DNA of 64,000 bases from CAYVQZ01 sp964453435 (GTDB lineage: Bacteria > Abyssobacteria > SURF-5), in the NCBI GenBank assembly GCA_964453435.1, contig CAYVQZ010000001.1, positions 1 to 64,000 of the forward strand, in the 5' to 3' direction. Both the position numbers and the translations under genes were made by a program. The notes beneath the pieces are model-generated. The model saw only the letters and a program-made list of their open reading frames with translations, searched no databases and had not been told where the DNA came from. Below, in pieces: positions 50,500-58,771 of the stretch. Every line of letters starts with the position of its first letter. Position 1 is the first letter of the stretch.

Positions 50500-50797
50500 T
50501 TGATTCTGAGGGTTGTTCGCTTCGGGGACAGTCCCGATTCTATCCCGCGAGGCGCGGGACTTCGTGCCCGTAAATCCGGGACCGTGATTGTGTGCCACGG
50601 CCGGTAATCCGGGCTTCGGGGGCAGTCCGCCATTCTATCCCGCGAATGCGCGGGACTTCGCTCCGCTCAGCGAAGTGAAAAGGGGGATTCCGTAATTGGG
50701 TACAGGCCCCTACGCCGGCTTCTCGGCAGCAGGAGCAATCGTGGGACGGATTCACAGTCCCCCTTCGCTCGGCAATCGTGAGACAGACTCAAAAAGG
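50500..50797 (+). repeat. Dispersed repeat family, full copy B with internal duplication
   Basis: 50616-50796 matches copy A at 43645-43812 in reverse orientation. A second shortened unit lies at 50518-50580 (TTCTATCCCGCG and CGCGGGACTTCG repeated), so the element is partly duplicated. GAATTC-rich 50162-50500 to the left shows no gene. The element ends 11-12 bp before the radical SAM start codon, so the promoter and leader of that gene lie in or across the repeat. Confidence 0.85.
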
Positions 50798-50807
50798 GGG
50801 CTTTTCC

Positions 50808-52919
50808 ATGAAGAGCGTTCTGTTGGCCACTCCGGTCACTCCGTATCCTATCCAGCCCTGGCATGACACTCCGACCGACATCATGCGCCAGCGGTTCATG
50901 AAAGGACAAGGTATTTTCACACACGAGGGGCACATGCACCTTGCAGGGCCGTTCATCATCGCGCAGAACATCTCCGCTCCCGCTGTTGTGTTGGACCATC
51001 CCACGATAGAGAACTGGATAGAAGAGATTAAGAAGGGGTATGACTACGTCGGCATCTCCGCGCTCACGCCCAATCTCGAAAGCGTCATGGAGATGTGCCG
51101 CATGGCAAGAAAGTATTCGCCCGCGAGCGAAGTCATACTCGGCGGCTTTGTCGCCCAGAGCGTCGGGGCCTATTATCCCGAGGAAGAGTGGAAGAAACTG
51201 GTGGACCATATCGTGCTCGGGGACGGCGTGCGCTGGTTCCGTCAGCTTCTGGGAGACGACGCGAACGCGCCCGTCCGCCAGCATTTCCTTCCCCGATGCG
51301 CTTTCGGGGAGGTCCCGTGGATGAACAAATGGCCGGAGGGCGAGACGACCGCCTTGATTGCGGCCGTCGGCTGCGACCGTGGCTGCGATTTCTGCACCAC
51401 AACCACGCACTTCGGTGGAAAACGGCATCTGCTCGTGACGCCGGAACAGGTGAAGAATGAGATAAAGATGTGGCAGAAGCACGAACCCGGCACAAATTTC
51501 ATCGTGTACGAGGAAGACCAGAACAGGGATTTCATTCTGGAAGTCGGACGCCTGATGAGGGAAGACCCCGAGATCGATTTCTCGCAGTTCTCGATCACTA
51601 TCCTCACCAGTATCAACACGCTTTCGACATACCGGGACCTGGACGACCTCGCGCATTGCAATGTCAGCCACATATTCATCGGCCTCGAATCGAAGTTCGC
51701 GCCCGACGAGGGCTATGGTAAGCGAGTCGGCGACGCGAAGGAGATTTTTCATGAGCTCTATGCGCGCGGTATCGGCGCCACCATCGGATGGATGGCGGGC
51801 TTCGACTTCCACACGCGCGAAATCATTGAAGAAGATTTCCAGTACTTCCTTGCCTGCGAACCGACGACGGCGCAGTTGACGCGGGTGACCCCGTATCCGG
51901 GCACCCCTCTCTACAACAGGTTGAAAGAGGAGGGTCGCATCAAACCCTTCAAGTGGGAAGACGTCAGCTTCTACGGCGGCGGCATGATCCACAAGCATCT
52001 GTATGAACACGAGATTATGGAGTTTATTCGAAAAGGCGACGAGCGGCTCTTCCACACGTGGGGGCCAAGTATCCTCCGTTTCATGAAAGTGACCATGAAC
52101 GGGTACGAGCGGTATAAGGATTACGGTGACAAGCATTTTCGCCAGAAGGCCGAACACCATCGCCAGTACGCATACCAGGGGTATATCATGCTGGCGGCTA
52201 TGGATCGATTCGCGCCGAACGGGCGAGTCCGAAAAATGGTAAAGGAAATGGAGCAGCGCTGGAAACGCCAATTCGGCGAGCCCTCGACCTTCATGAACGT
52301 GATGTCCAAGTACGCCGAGGTAAAAGCGACATGGGCGACGCTCAAGGAAATCGTCGACCCGACTAATCGCCACATCCGAATTCCGCCTGCCAAGAGATAC
52401 TACTTCTTCGGCAAGGACATAAAGGATGACGGCAGCCTTCCCTATAGAAAGGAATACCTGAACGAAGACCCCGTATACAACCGCGATATGAAAGTACAGG
52501 CGGCCGATCAGTCGCTGCTCGGCGTGGCGCTCGCCGCAGGGCAGGTGCTCGATTATCCGGATTCCAAACTGCGCCACACCGTCTCAGAGTTTCGCAATGA
52601 CACGTCGGCCCTTTTGAACTCCTTAGCCCAAAGCTTGAGGCAACCTCGGCTGGATGTGGACGCTTTTGTGGGCGAGCTGAAAGACGGCGCGCTTGATTTG
52701 ATACAGAAAGCGGTCGCGGCCGGAGAGAACCCCGAAAACGAAATAGGCTTCAGCGTTCAGAACGCGAAGGAGAATTTGGCTGCTCTCCTGGAATACTATG
52801 CCGACGAATTACAGGGCGGGGGAGGGCTCAAGAGGCTTTTGACGCATCCGGCGCTTCGCGGGTTGGCGAAGGCGACACTGGAAGCAGTGGGTGCCTCCGG
52901 CCAGGTTCCGCCACGGTGA
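50808..52919 (+). CDS. B12-binding-type radical SAM protein
   Basis: 703 residues. The N-terminal part has a cobalamin-domain-like layout (GISALTPNLESVMEM, EVILGGFVAQSVGAYYP) but lacks the DxHxxG histidine motif. The 4Fe-4S/AdoMet motif is CDRGCDFC with C189, C193 and C196. TGYPGTP-like RVTPYPGTPLYNRL follows near 365, as in the B12 radical SAM group related to bacteriochlorophyll and hopanoid enzymes. The last 130 residues are helical. The ATG at 50808 follows AAAAAGGGGG. Substrate unknown. No cobalamin or lipid genes are adjacent. Confidence 0.84.
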   Translation: MKSVLLATPVTPYPIQPWHDTPTDIMRQRFMKGQGIFTHEGHMHLAGPFIIAQNISAPAVVLDHPTIENWIEEIKKGYDYVGISALTPNLESVMEMCRMARKYSPASEVILGGFVAQSVGAYYPEEEWKKLVDHIVLGDGVRWFRQLLGDDANAPVRQHFLPRCAFGEVPWMNKWPEGETTALIAAVGCDRGCDFCTTTTHFGGKRHLLVTPEQVKNEIKMWQKHEPGTNFIVYEEDQNRDFILEVGRLMREDPEIDFSQFSITILTSINTLSTYRDLDDLAHCNVSHIFIGLESKFAPDEGYGKRVGDAKEIFHELYARGIGATIGWMAGFDFHTREIIEEDFQYFLACEPTTAQLTRVTPYPGTPLYNRLKEEGRIKPFKWEDVSFYGGGMIHKHLYEHEIMEFIRKGDERLFHTWGPSILRFMKVTMNGYERYKDYGDKHFRQKAEHHRQYAYQGYIMLAAMDRFAPNGRVRKMVKEMEQRWKRQFGEPSTFMNVMSKYAEVKATWATLKEIVDPTNRHIRIPPAKRYYFFGKDIKDDGSLPYRKEYLNEDPVYNRDMKVQAADQSLLGVALAAGQVLDYPDSKLRHTVSEFRNDTSALLNSLAQSLRQPRLDVDAFVGELKDGALDLIQKAVAAGENPENEIGFSVQNAKENLAALLEYYADELQGGGGLKRLLTHPALRGLAKATLEAVGASGQVPPR

Positions 52920-53172
52920 AATAGAGTCGCGCGGCCCGAGAATTATTCGCGTTAATCTCTATGTGCGCCGGAGACACGATACCGCAAGAAAACCGTGGCA
53001 GCGCGTAACTCTCAACGAAGCGCTGAAGAACGTGGGGTCACTCCTGCCTCCCGACGTTGCCACACCGACAAGCTTTTATTGCCGAACCTGTCCCGTCGTG
53101 AACGCTCGCGTCTTTCTGATATACTTTTATTGCAACCTTTCCAGAATGTGTGTATAGAGGAGAAAAACCGCG

Positions 53173-53763
53173 ATGATTTCAAGGATAGACCATGTCTCGC
53201 TCGCTGTGAGAGATTACGAGAAAGCCAGGGCCTTTTTCGAAAAAATATTCGGCGCGGTTTCCGGCGCCGCGGCCGAAGATTCGAATCTGGAGTACTTCTG
53301 GCACATGTTTACGCTGGGAGACATGTCGCGTTTAGAGCTTATCACGCCTGCAGGAGAGAACAGCTTTCTGAAGAATTTTCTCAAAGACAGGGAAGGTGGA
53401 GTCCATCACATCACTCTCGAAACGCCGGATATTCGTGAAGCCATGAAGCGCCTGGAAGAGCATAGTGTTCCGTATTTCGGTTTCATGGAAATTCCCGAGG
53501 TGTGGTCTGAGATTTACATTCATCCCAAAAACGCCTTCGGCGTTCTCATTCAGATCGCCGAGCTCGGCCCGCAAATCCATCTCATCGAACCCGTCAAACA
53601 ACCCCAAGGGAAACGATGGAAAATCCGCCGCGGCAAAGACAACTACGAACTCACCCTCCATCATCCCGGCGGAGTGGAGCTGACGCTCGCTTTCAGCAAA
53701 GAAGAACTCAGGGAACTGGCAAACGACCTTGAAAACACGTTGGCAGAGTATGGCGTGCGTTGA
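53173..53763 (+). CDS. VOC-family protein (glyoxalase/methylmalonyl-CoA-epimerase-like)
   Basis: 196 residues. RIDHVSLAVRDYEKARAFFEKIFG at the start with H7 and GGVHHITLETPDIREAMKRL near 75-95 with H79/H80 follow the paired beta-alpha-beta-beta-beta modules of the VOC fold, whose metal is held by His and Glu residues. The first 125 residues resemble methylmalonyl-CoA epimerase; a C-terminal addition of about 65 residues is unusual. A GAGGAG site precedes the ATG. No methylmalonyl-CoA mutase gene is nearby, so the substrate is open. Confidence 0.75.
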   Translation: MISRIDHVSLAVRDYEKARAFFEKIFGAVSGAAAEDSNLEYFWHMFTLGDMSRLELITPAGENSFLKNFLKDREGGVHHITLETPDIREAMKRLEEHSVPYFGFMEIPEVWSEIYIHPKNAFGVLIQIAELGPQIHLIEPVKQPQGKRWKIRRGKDNYELTLHHPGGVELTLAFSKEELRELANDLENTLAEYGVR

Positions 53764-53870
53764 ATCCGCCTGCAAGACTTCGCAAGACGCCTGTTCAAAA
53801 AAACCAGCCATCGCGAAGCACGGCCTGAGTCTGTTCCGAAGCATTAATTGTCGGGGTTTTCCTGAGCGAC

Positions 53871-55832
53871 ATGCAAAGCCTGAAAGGCGCGGATGAGCGA
53901 ATAGTATCGCCGGCGGGACACGGAGAATCAGTTGTTGTGCGAAGGACAACGGCTACAGCCATATCGCTCATAGTTCTCCTCAACATCATTGTGTTCTGCA
54001 GCAAAATATATGGGCAGTTTCTCGCCGATGATTTTACGCTCTTCTCCAGAATCGAATCGTTTCTTTCCGAAAAAAGCTTGATCGCGGTCGGCCTTTACGG
54101 TTTGTACTACAGACCGGTTCCCCCGCTGGCCTGGCTCCCCCTCTACACGGCCTTCGGCCCGGAGCCACTTTATTTTCATTTGTTTCATCTATTTCTGCAC
54201 ATTGCGAACGCTGTCCTCGTCTTTTTCCTGGTTAAGAAAATCTTTCGGCGGGAAGACGCCTTCGTCGCCGCCTGTCTTTTCTCGGTTCTCACCGCCCATC
54301 TCGAAGCCGTGCAATGGGTGTGCATAATTTTCGACGTTCTGTCCGCCCAATTTTGCCTTCTGTCTATATTGTCTCTGGTCTTTTTCTTTGAGACAAAGCG
54401 AATCGTATTCTACGCTCTTTCACTGTCCGCCGCCATGCTGGCCATACTCTCCAAAGAGAATGCAGCCGCGCTGCCGATTCTGGTCATCCTCGTTTCCTTT
54501 GTATGGAACCGCCAAAAAGAACCGAACACTCGGCCGCTCCGTTCGTCGGTCTTGCCGAGCGTGCCCTACTTTTTGCTGTTTTCGGCCTATATACTGCTCA
54601 GGGGACGCTATTTGAAGGCATATGGCGTGGCGACCCCGTCCCTCCCATCGTTATTTCATTCATCGATAGTATCGAACTACCATGCCCTGTTTAACGACCT
54701 GTTAGTCCCGTATTACGCGGGCGGACTGATTTCGCAAATAGAGCCATTTGTGATGGCGGCCTTTGCTCTCTGTCTCATTGTGTGCGCATACGCAGTGCGG
54801 GAGTCGCGAGGATTAATACTCTTCGGAATAGGCTGGGTATTTGTCGCGGCGCTTCCGACGGTGCTGGTGGTTTCCCAGGGCTTCCACCGGTTCAACTATC
54901 TTCCGTCAATCGGATTCTGCGCATTGCTCGGGGGACTGCTCGTGACTGCCTCGCAACACCTGCGAAACGTGCGGCTTGCTCCGCTTCTGCCGTGTATGGC
55001 AATCGCTCTTTATTCGGTGAGCACAATCGTTCATACCACCAGTTGGTTGAAAGCATGGCGCGTCTCCGAAGCCGTGCAGCAGAGTTTCCTGACCGACGTT
55101 GCGCCCGTCATCGAGGAGCCGGCGCGCGCCTATTTTTATGAAATCCCCGAAATGGTGGATGAGATAAGCTACTTCACGGTCGGCCTGCCCGAATGTTTCT
55201 CCCTGCTTCAGAAGGAAGGAAAGCGCCAGTATTACGCGGCCGTTCGGTGGACGCGGCCGAAAGTGGGCTTTCCCGAACAGAATCAGATGGAGCACGGCGT
55301 GTGGAACTACTATCGCTTCGCGTGGGACTCTTCGGCAATGCGGTTTCACCAGGAGGGCGAGGTTTTCCGAGATTCCGCCGCGCGCAATCCCGACGACAAC
55401 GTTCTCTTTTCCTGGGACTTCTCGCAATATCGGGACTTCAATCGGTGGGAACCGGCCAATGACCTCTCGTTTGTTTACGACATGGAGGCAAAGGCGCACA
55501 AGTTTGTGACGACCGGGAGCCTTTCCCTTTTGAAGAGCCCCTTCATCGGTCACAGGCTCAAGTATGTTCGGTTGGAATTCCGCGCGCTGCATCCGAAAGA
55601 AACCGTCTTGAACGGGCATCTATTCTGGGTAACGGAAAGCGATACCACCTATGACGGTAAGAAATGCATTACGTTTCCCTTGAAGGCTGACGGACTGAAG
55701 CATACCTACACGCTGCCCCTCTATATCAACGCCTGGTCTCTGCGGGAGCCCATTTTTCGCCTTGCATTCCGGCTGAGCGAGCGTCCCGACACGCTCGTCG
55801 ATATCGGTTCCGTAACAATATATTCATATTAG
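53871..55832 (+). CDS. Large membrane protein, GT-C glycosyltransferase-like
   Basis: 653 residues with about ten membrane helices in the first 390 residues and a soluble C-terminal domain of about 250, perhaps beta-rich. LADDFT after the first helix matches the acidic first-loop motif of GT-C enzymes, and YFHLFHLFLHIANAVLVFFLV is typical of a large family of uncharacterised membrane glycosyltransferases that use polyprenyl-linked sugars. It would act at the periplasmic face. No other sugar genes are close. Family assignment is by pattern only. Confidence 0.65.
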   Translation: MQSLKGADERIVSPAGHGESVVVRRTTATAISLIVLLNIIVFCSKIYGQFLADDFTLFSRIESFLSEKSLIAVGLYGLYYRPVPPLAWLPLYTAFGPEPLYFHLFHLFLHIANAVLVFFLVKKIFRREDAFVAACLFSVLTAHLEAVQWVCIIFDVLSAQFCLLSILSLVFFFETKRIVFYALSLSAAMLAILSKENAAALPILVILVSFVWNRQKEPNTRPLRSSVLPSVPYFLLFSAYILLRGRYLKAYGVATPSLPSLFHSSIVSNYHALFNDLLVPYYAGGLISQIEPFVMAAFALCLIVCAYAVRESRGLILFGIGWVFVAALPTVLVVSQGFHRFNYLPSIGFCALLGGLLVTASQHLRNVRLAPLLPCMAIALYSVSTIVHTTSWLKAWRVSEAVQQSFLTDVAPVIEEPARAYFYEIPEMVDEISYFTVGLPECFSLLQKEGKRQYYAAVRWTRPKVGFPEQNQMEHGVWNYYRFAWDSSAMRFHQEGEVFRDSAARNPDDNVLFSWDFSQYRDFNRWEPANDLSFVYDMEAKAHKFVTTGSLSLLKSPFIGHRLKYVRLEFRALHPKETVLNGHLFWVTESDTTYDGKKCITFPLKADGLKHTYTLPLYINAWSLREPIFRLAFRLSERPDTLVDIGSVTIYSY

Positions 55833-55887
55833 ACCGGTGTCGCTGCGCGCGCCTCCCACCGGCGAATTCGCCCCGCGACTGTTCGTC

Positions 55888-55990
55888 ATCGCGCTAATAC
55901 CGGGGACACGGAATCACGCGGATTGTGACTTCCGGCCCATAACTCCATGTCCCCGGAATCAGGGCTTGGACCTTGCGGCAGAGCGGGCAA
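55888..55990 (+). repeat. Dispersed repeat family, partial copy
   Basis: GCGCTAATACCGG (55890) and GTCCCCGGAATCAGGGCTT (55949-55967) recur at 3428 and 3462-3480. The segment fills part of the 355-bp gap between the membrane glycosyltransferase-like gene and the phosphatase gene; the rest shows only a 6-bp CCGGTG/CACCGG stem near 55833. Confidence 0.6.
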
Positions 55991-56187
55991 TCGCCTGACA
56001 GGCTCTGCCTCGCGGCTGCGGTCCGATTTCGAGCGGCGCCGGTTTCTTGTTCCCTATCCCCGCCATCAGCGGTTCGATTCTGATTTTCGCGTAATGGCGT
56101 AGATGGTTTCCCATTGCTCCCATAGCGGACATACTTCAATAGAAACACTTCAAACGGGGTGGCTGGCGAAAACTCTAAGATGAAACC

Positions 56188-56949
56188 ATGAATCCGAGAA
56201 AGCTCAGCTGCAGAGAGGTGTGGGGAGGAAACCAGCAGGTGGCCGAGGACGTCGAGATCGGCAACCTGCGGGGACATCTCATAAGCCTGCCGTTCAAGTC
56301 GGCCGGGGGAGGCGACCTCCATTTTCTCTCGCTGTGCGAGCATGAGATGCTGTCGAAGATAGTCGTGGCCGATGTCGCAGGGCACGGGGAGGTCGTTTCA
56401 AGGATCGCGTTCGAGCTTCGGAATCTGCTCCGCGACAGCGTCAACGAAACCGATAATCGGAAGTTGCTGCTGTCGCTTAACGATGCGTTGCGACACCGCC
56501 TGGTGAAAGGCAGATTCGTCACGATGGTTGCCGCCACCTTCAACGGCCCGGCCAGGGATTTCGTGTATGCGTATGCCGGTCACCCGACGCTGTTTCGGTG
56601 CCATGCGGAAAGCCGCCTGTGGGAACTCATGGAGGGCGATAGAAACGGCGATTTGAATATTCCTTTGGGAATCCTTGAAGGCACCGAATACATTCAGATG
56701 AAGGCGAAGCTGGACGTCGGCGACAAGCTCCTTTTTTACACCGATGGGCTACTGGATATCAAAGCGGATGCCAGAGGCCGGCTGAACATGGAAGCGCTTT
56801 TACAAACCGCGCAGGCCGTGACAAACACTCATAAAACCCCTCGTGAAATCGCCACCGCGCTCGTGAATGAACTCCGGAACGCGTCCGGAGAAGACTTCAA
56901 TGATGATGTGACCCTGCTCGTGGTCGAAGTGACCGATGGGTATCGCTGA
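56188..56949 (+). CDS. PP2C-type (SpoIIE/RsbU family) serine phosphatase
   Basis: 253 residues, a single PPM phosphatase domain without sensor modules. Motifs in order are AGGGDLHFLS (metal aspartate), KIVVADVAGHGEVVS, YAYAGHPTLFR, LLFYTDGLLDIK and NDDVTLLVVEV. These supply all acidic metal ligands, so it should be active on phosphoserine. RsbU/SpoIIE relatives act on anti-anti-sigma factors in stress control. No such partner is adjacent. The start lacks a strong ribosome site. Confidence 0.86.
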   Translation: MNPRKLSCREVWGGNQQVAEDVEIGNLRGHLISLPFKSAGGGDLHFLSLCEHEMLSKIVVADVAGHGEVVSRIAFELRNLLRDSVNETDNRKLLLSLNDALRHRLVKGRFVTMVAATFNGPARDFVYAYAGHPTLFRCHAESRLWELMEGDRNGDLNIPLGILEGTEYIQMKAKLDVGDKLLFYTDGLLDIKADARGRLNMEALLQTAQAVTNTHKTPREIATALVNELRNASGEDFNDDVTLLVVEVTDGYR

Positions 56950-57070
56950 CCTGTTCTCACAGAAGCGCGGCAACCACACGATTGCCCCGGATTCTCAGTG
57001 ACATATAGAAACGGCCCGGCCATTTCCATCGAATGGCGCTAATTCATCGGTTGTTCGCCGGTTTTCCGAT

Positions 57071-57092
57071 TGTGAGAAAATCTTTGTTCTCA
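57071..57092. other. Hairpin before the PerR-type gene
   Basis: GTGAGAA (57071-57077) pairs exactly with TTCTCAC (57086-57092) around an 8-nt loop, followed by TCTTGCGTCTTT. It could end the phosphatase transcript or be a regulator site for the PerR-type gene. Confidence 0.35.
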
Positions 57093-57181
57093 CTCTTGCG
57101 TCTTTACGATTACCATGGCATTCTTAGATAGTAATTTGTCCGTATGGAGACGCTTTTGGCAGGAATCGACGGGGAGCAGCG

Positions 57182-57664
57182 TTGAAAGAGTCATTCTCAA
57201 AGCGGCTGACAGAATTCACGGAGAAGTGCAGGCGGGCGGGCATTCGGCTCACGCATCAGCGGTTGGAATTGTTCCGTGAGATTGCCGGGGATACGGGCCA
57301 CCCATCCGCCGAGGACGTGTACAGGCGCATCCGGTCGAAGCTTCCGACCATCTCGCTCGACACCGTCTACAGAACGCTCTCGACATTCGAACATCATGGA
57401 ATCATATCCAAAGTCCAGGTATTGGATGAAAGAGCCAGGTTCGACCCGGACCCTTTTCCGCATAATCATCTTGTCTGTGTCAAATGCAAGGGCATCGCAG
57501 ATTTTTCATGGCCTGCGTTCGAAAAAATTCAGCCGCCTCCCGAAACCGGAAAATGGGGCCGCATTACCGATAAACATGCGGAACTGAGAGGGGTGTGCAA
57601 AAAGTGTCTGAAACAATCGCGGGAGAAAAAACCAAAGACAAAGCGAAGCAGCCGAAGGAGGTGA
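57182..57664 (+). CDS. Fur-family regulator, PerR-like
   Basis: 160 residues. A winged helix covers about 8-85 (IRLTHQRLELFREIA, ISLDTVYRTLSTFEHHG). H40 in GHPSAEDVYRRI aligns with the His37 that is oxidised in PerR. The C-terminal part has PHNHLVCVKC (C99, C102) and GVCKKC (C139, C142), the structural zinc site. The neighbouring desulforedoxin-like and rubrerythrin genes, classic PerR targets in anaerobes, support a peroxide-sensing role. The TTG start at 57182 follows GGGGAG. The tail is very basic. Confidence 0.88.
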   Translation: MKESFSKRLTEFTEKCRRAGIRLTHQRLELFREIAGDTGHPSAEDVYRRIRSKLPTISLDTVYRTLSTFEHHGIISKVQVLDERARFDPDPFPHNHLVCVKCKGIADFSWPAFEKIQPPPETGKWGRITDKHAELRGVCKKCLKQSREKKPKTKRSSRRR

Positions 57665-57768
57665 TGAGGGCAAAGTTGAGTCCGTTTTGAATCACAAGGG
57701 AAGTCATCCTTGCAATAAAGATGCAGAGACAAGGGTTTTGTAGAATACCAATTGAAAAGGAGAATGCA

Positions 57769-57885
57769 ATGGCGGAGCAAGGAAAAACATATCGCTGCGA
57801 GATTTGCGGTCAGGAAGTGAACGTGACCAAAGAAGGCGCCGGCACGCTGGTGTGCTGCAACGAGGACATGGTGCAGGTGGATTAG
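57769..57885 (+). CDS. Desulforedoxin-like 38-residue iron protein
   Basis: A small frame reading MAEQGKTYRCEICGQEVNVT and then KEGAGTLVCCNEDM. The CxxC (C10, C13) and adjacent CC (C29, C30) are the four ligands of a desulforedoxin FeS4 centre, as in desulforedoxin and the N-terminal domain of desulfoferrodoxin. The size is that of desulforedoxin (36-38 residues). It may supply electrons to rubrerythrin. AAAAGGAG precedes the ATG at good distance. It lies between the PerR-type and rubrerythrin genes, about 105 bp after the first. Confidence 0.9.
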   Translation: MAEQGKTYRCEICGQEVNVTKEGAGTLVCCNEDMVQVD

Positions 57886-57962
57886 GTTGTGGGTCTGTCC
57901 GATGATTCGGCATTGGCGGACCGAATTCATTCCGAAATCAAAACTCAAAGACGGAGGGATGC

Positions 57963-58463
57963 ATGGCAACAACGGAGAACTTGCAGGAGGCGTTCGCGGG
58001 TGAGAGCCAGGCGAACCGCAAATATTTGGCTTTTGCCAAGAAGGCCGACAAAGACGGGTTTCCACAGGTAGGCAAGCTGTTTCGCGCCGCCGCGGAGGCT
58101 GAGACCGTTCACGCGCACGCGCATCTACGCGTCATGAAAGGTGTAAAAGAGACCGCCGAGAACCTTCAGGCGGCCATCGAGGGAGAGGGATTCGAATTCC
58201 AGGAAATGTACCCGAAGTTCCTCTCTGAGGCGGAGGAGGAAAAGAATCAGCCCGCCGCCATTTCGTTCAGCAACGCGCTGGCCGTCGAGAGAATCCATCA
58301 TAATCTCTACAAAGAAGCTCTTGAGACGGTGAAAACCGGCAAGGACCTTGCTGACGCTCGCATCTATGTCTGCGATGTGTGCGGCAACACGGTTATCGGC
58401 GAGCCTCCGGAGCGATGCCCCGTATGCAATTCTCCCCAGCAGAGGTTCTTCGAGGTTAAGTGA
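57963..58463 (+). CDS. Rubrerythrin
   Basis: 166 residues. Reduces hydrogen peroxide to water in anaerobes. The diiron ferritin-like domain has helix glutamates in EAFAGESQANRKYLAFA, AEAETVHAHAHLRVM, EFQEMYPKF and AVERIHHNLY, and the C-terminal rubredoxin-like centre is CDVCGNTVIGEPPERCPVC with four cysteines. Domain order is that of classical rubrerythrin. GGAGG precedes the ATG. It forms a stress group with the PerR-like and desulforedoxin-like genes. Confidence 0.95.
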   Translation: MATTENLQEAFAGESQANRKYLAFAKKADKDGFPQVGKLFRAAAEAETVHAHAHLRVMKGVKETAENLQAAIEGEGFEFQEMYPKFLSEAEEEKNQPAAISFSNALAVERIHHNLYKEALETVKTGKDLADARIYVCDVCGNTVIGEPPERCPVCNSPQQRFFEVK

Positions 58464-58499
58464 AGAGGCGTTTTGAGCGTTTCCAATGTCCGGAGCGCG

Positions 58500-58680
58500 A
58501 TTGCGCATTTTGCCGAAAAGCCACGGTAAGGGACTGTGGGTGTGTCTCACGGTTCATGGTGAAGCGTGTTCGCTTCGGGGACCGTTGCGATTGTATCCCG
58601 CCAGTCACAACGGGCGCGTGGCGCGCTCGGCAGAGAAAAACTGGATTCCCCGGTCAAGCCGGGGCATGAGACAGGCTCAC
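58500..58680 (+). repeat. Dispersed repeat family, partial copy
   Basis: TGCCGAAAAGCCACGG, GGGACTGTGG, TCTCACGGTTCATGG (58550) and GCTTCGGGGACCG repeat strings seen in the copies at 43.7, 50.6 and 34.7 kb, though more divergent. Nothing else is visible between the rubrerythrin stop and the aminotransferase. Confidence 0.55.
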
Positions 58681-58771
58681 TCTCCGCCCGACGCAAAGAC
58701 CCTGCGCTCGGGCGTCTGCTCCGACGGGCATCGGAACAAGTCCGAGAAGAGCCTCGCTTCCTCTTTCGGAA

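Noticed and set aside
50667..52577. 636-codon minus-strand frame opposite the radical SAM gene
   Set aside because: Same shadow effect; the plus strand carries a clear radical SAM motif and start, the minus frame nothing known.
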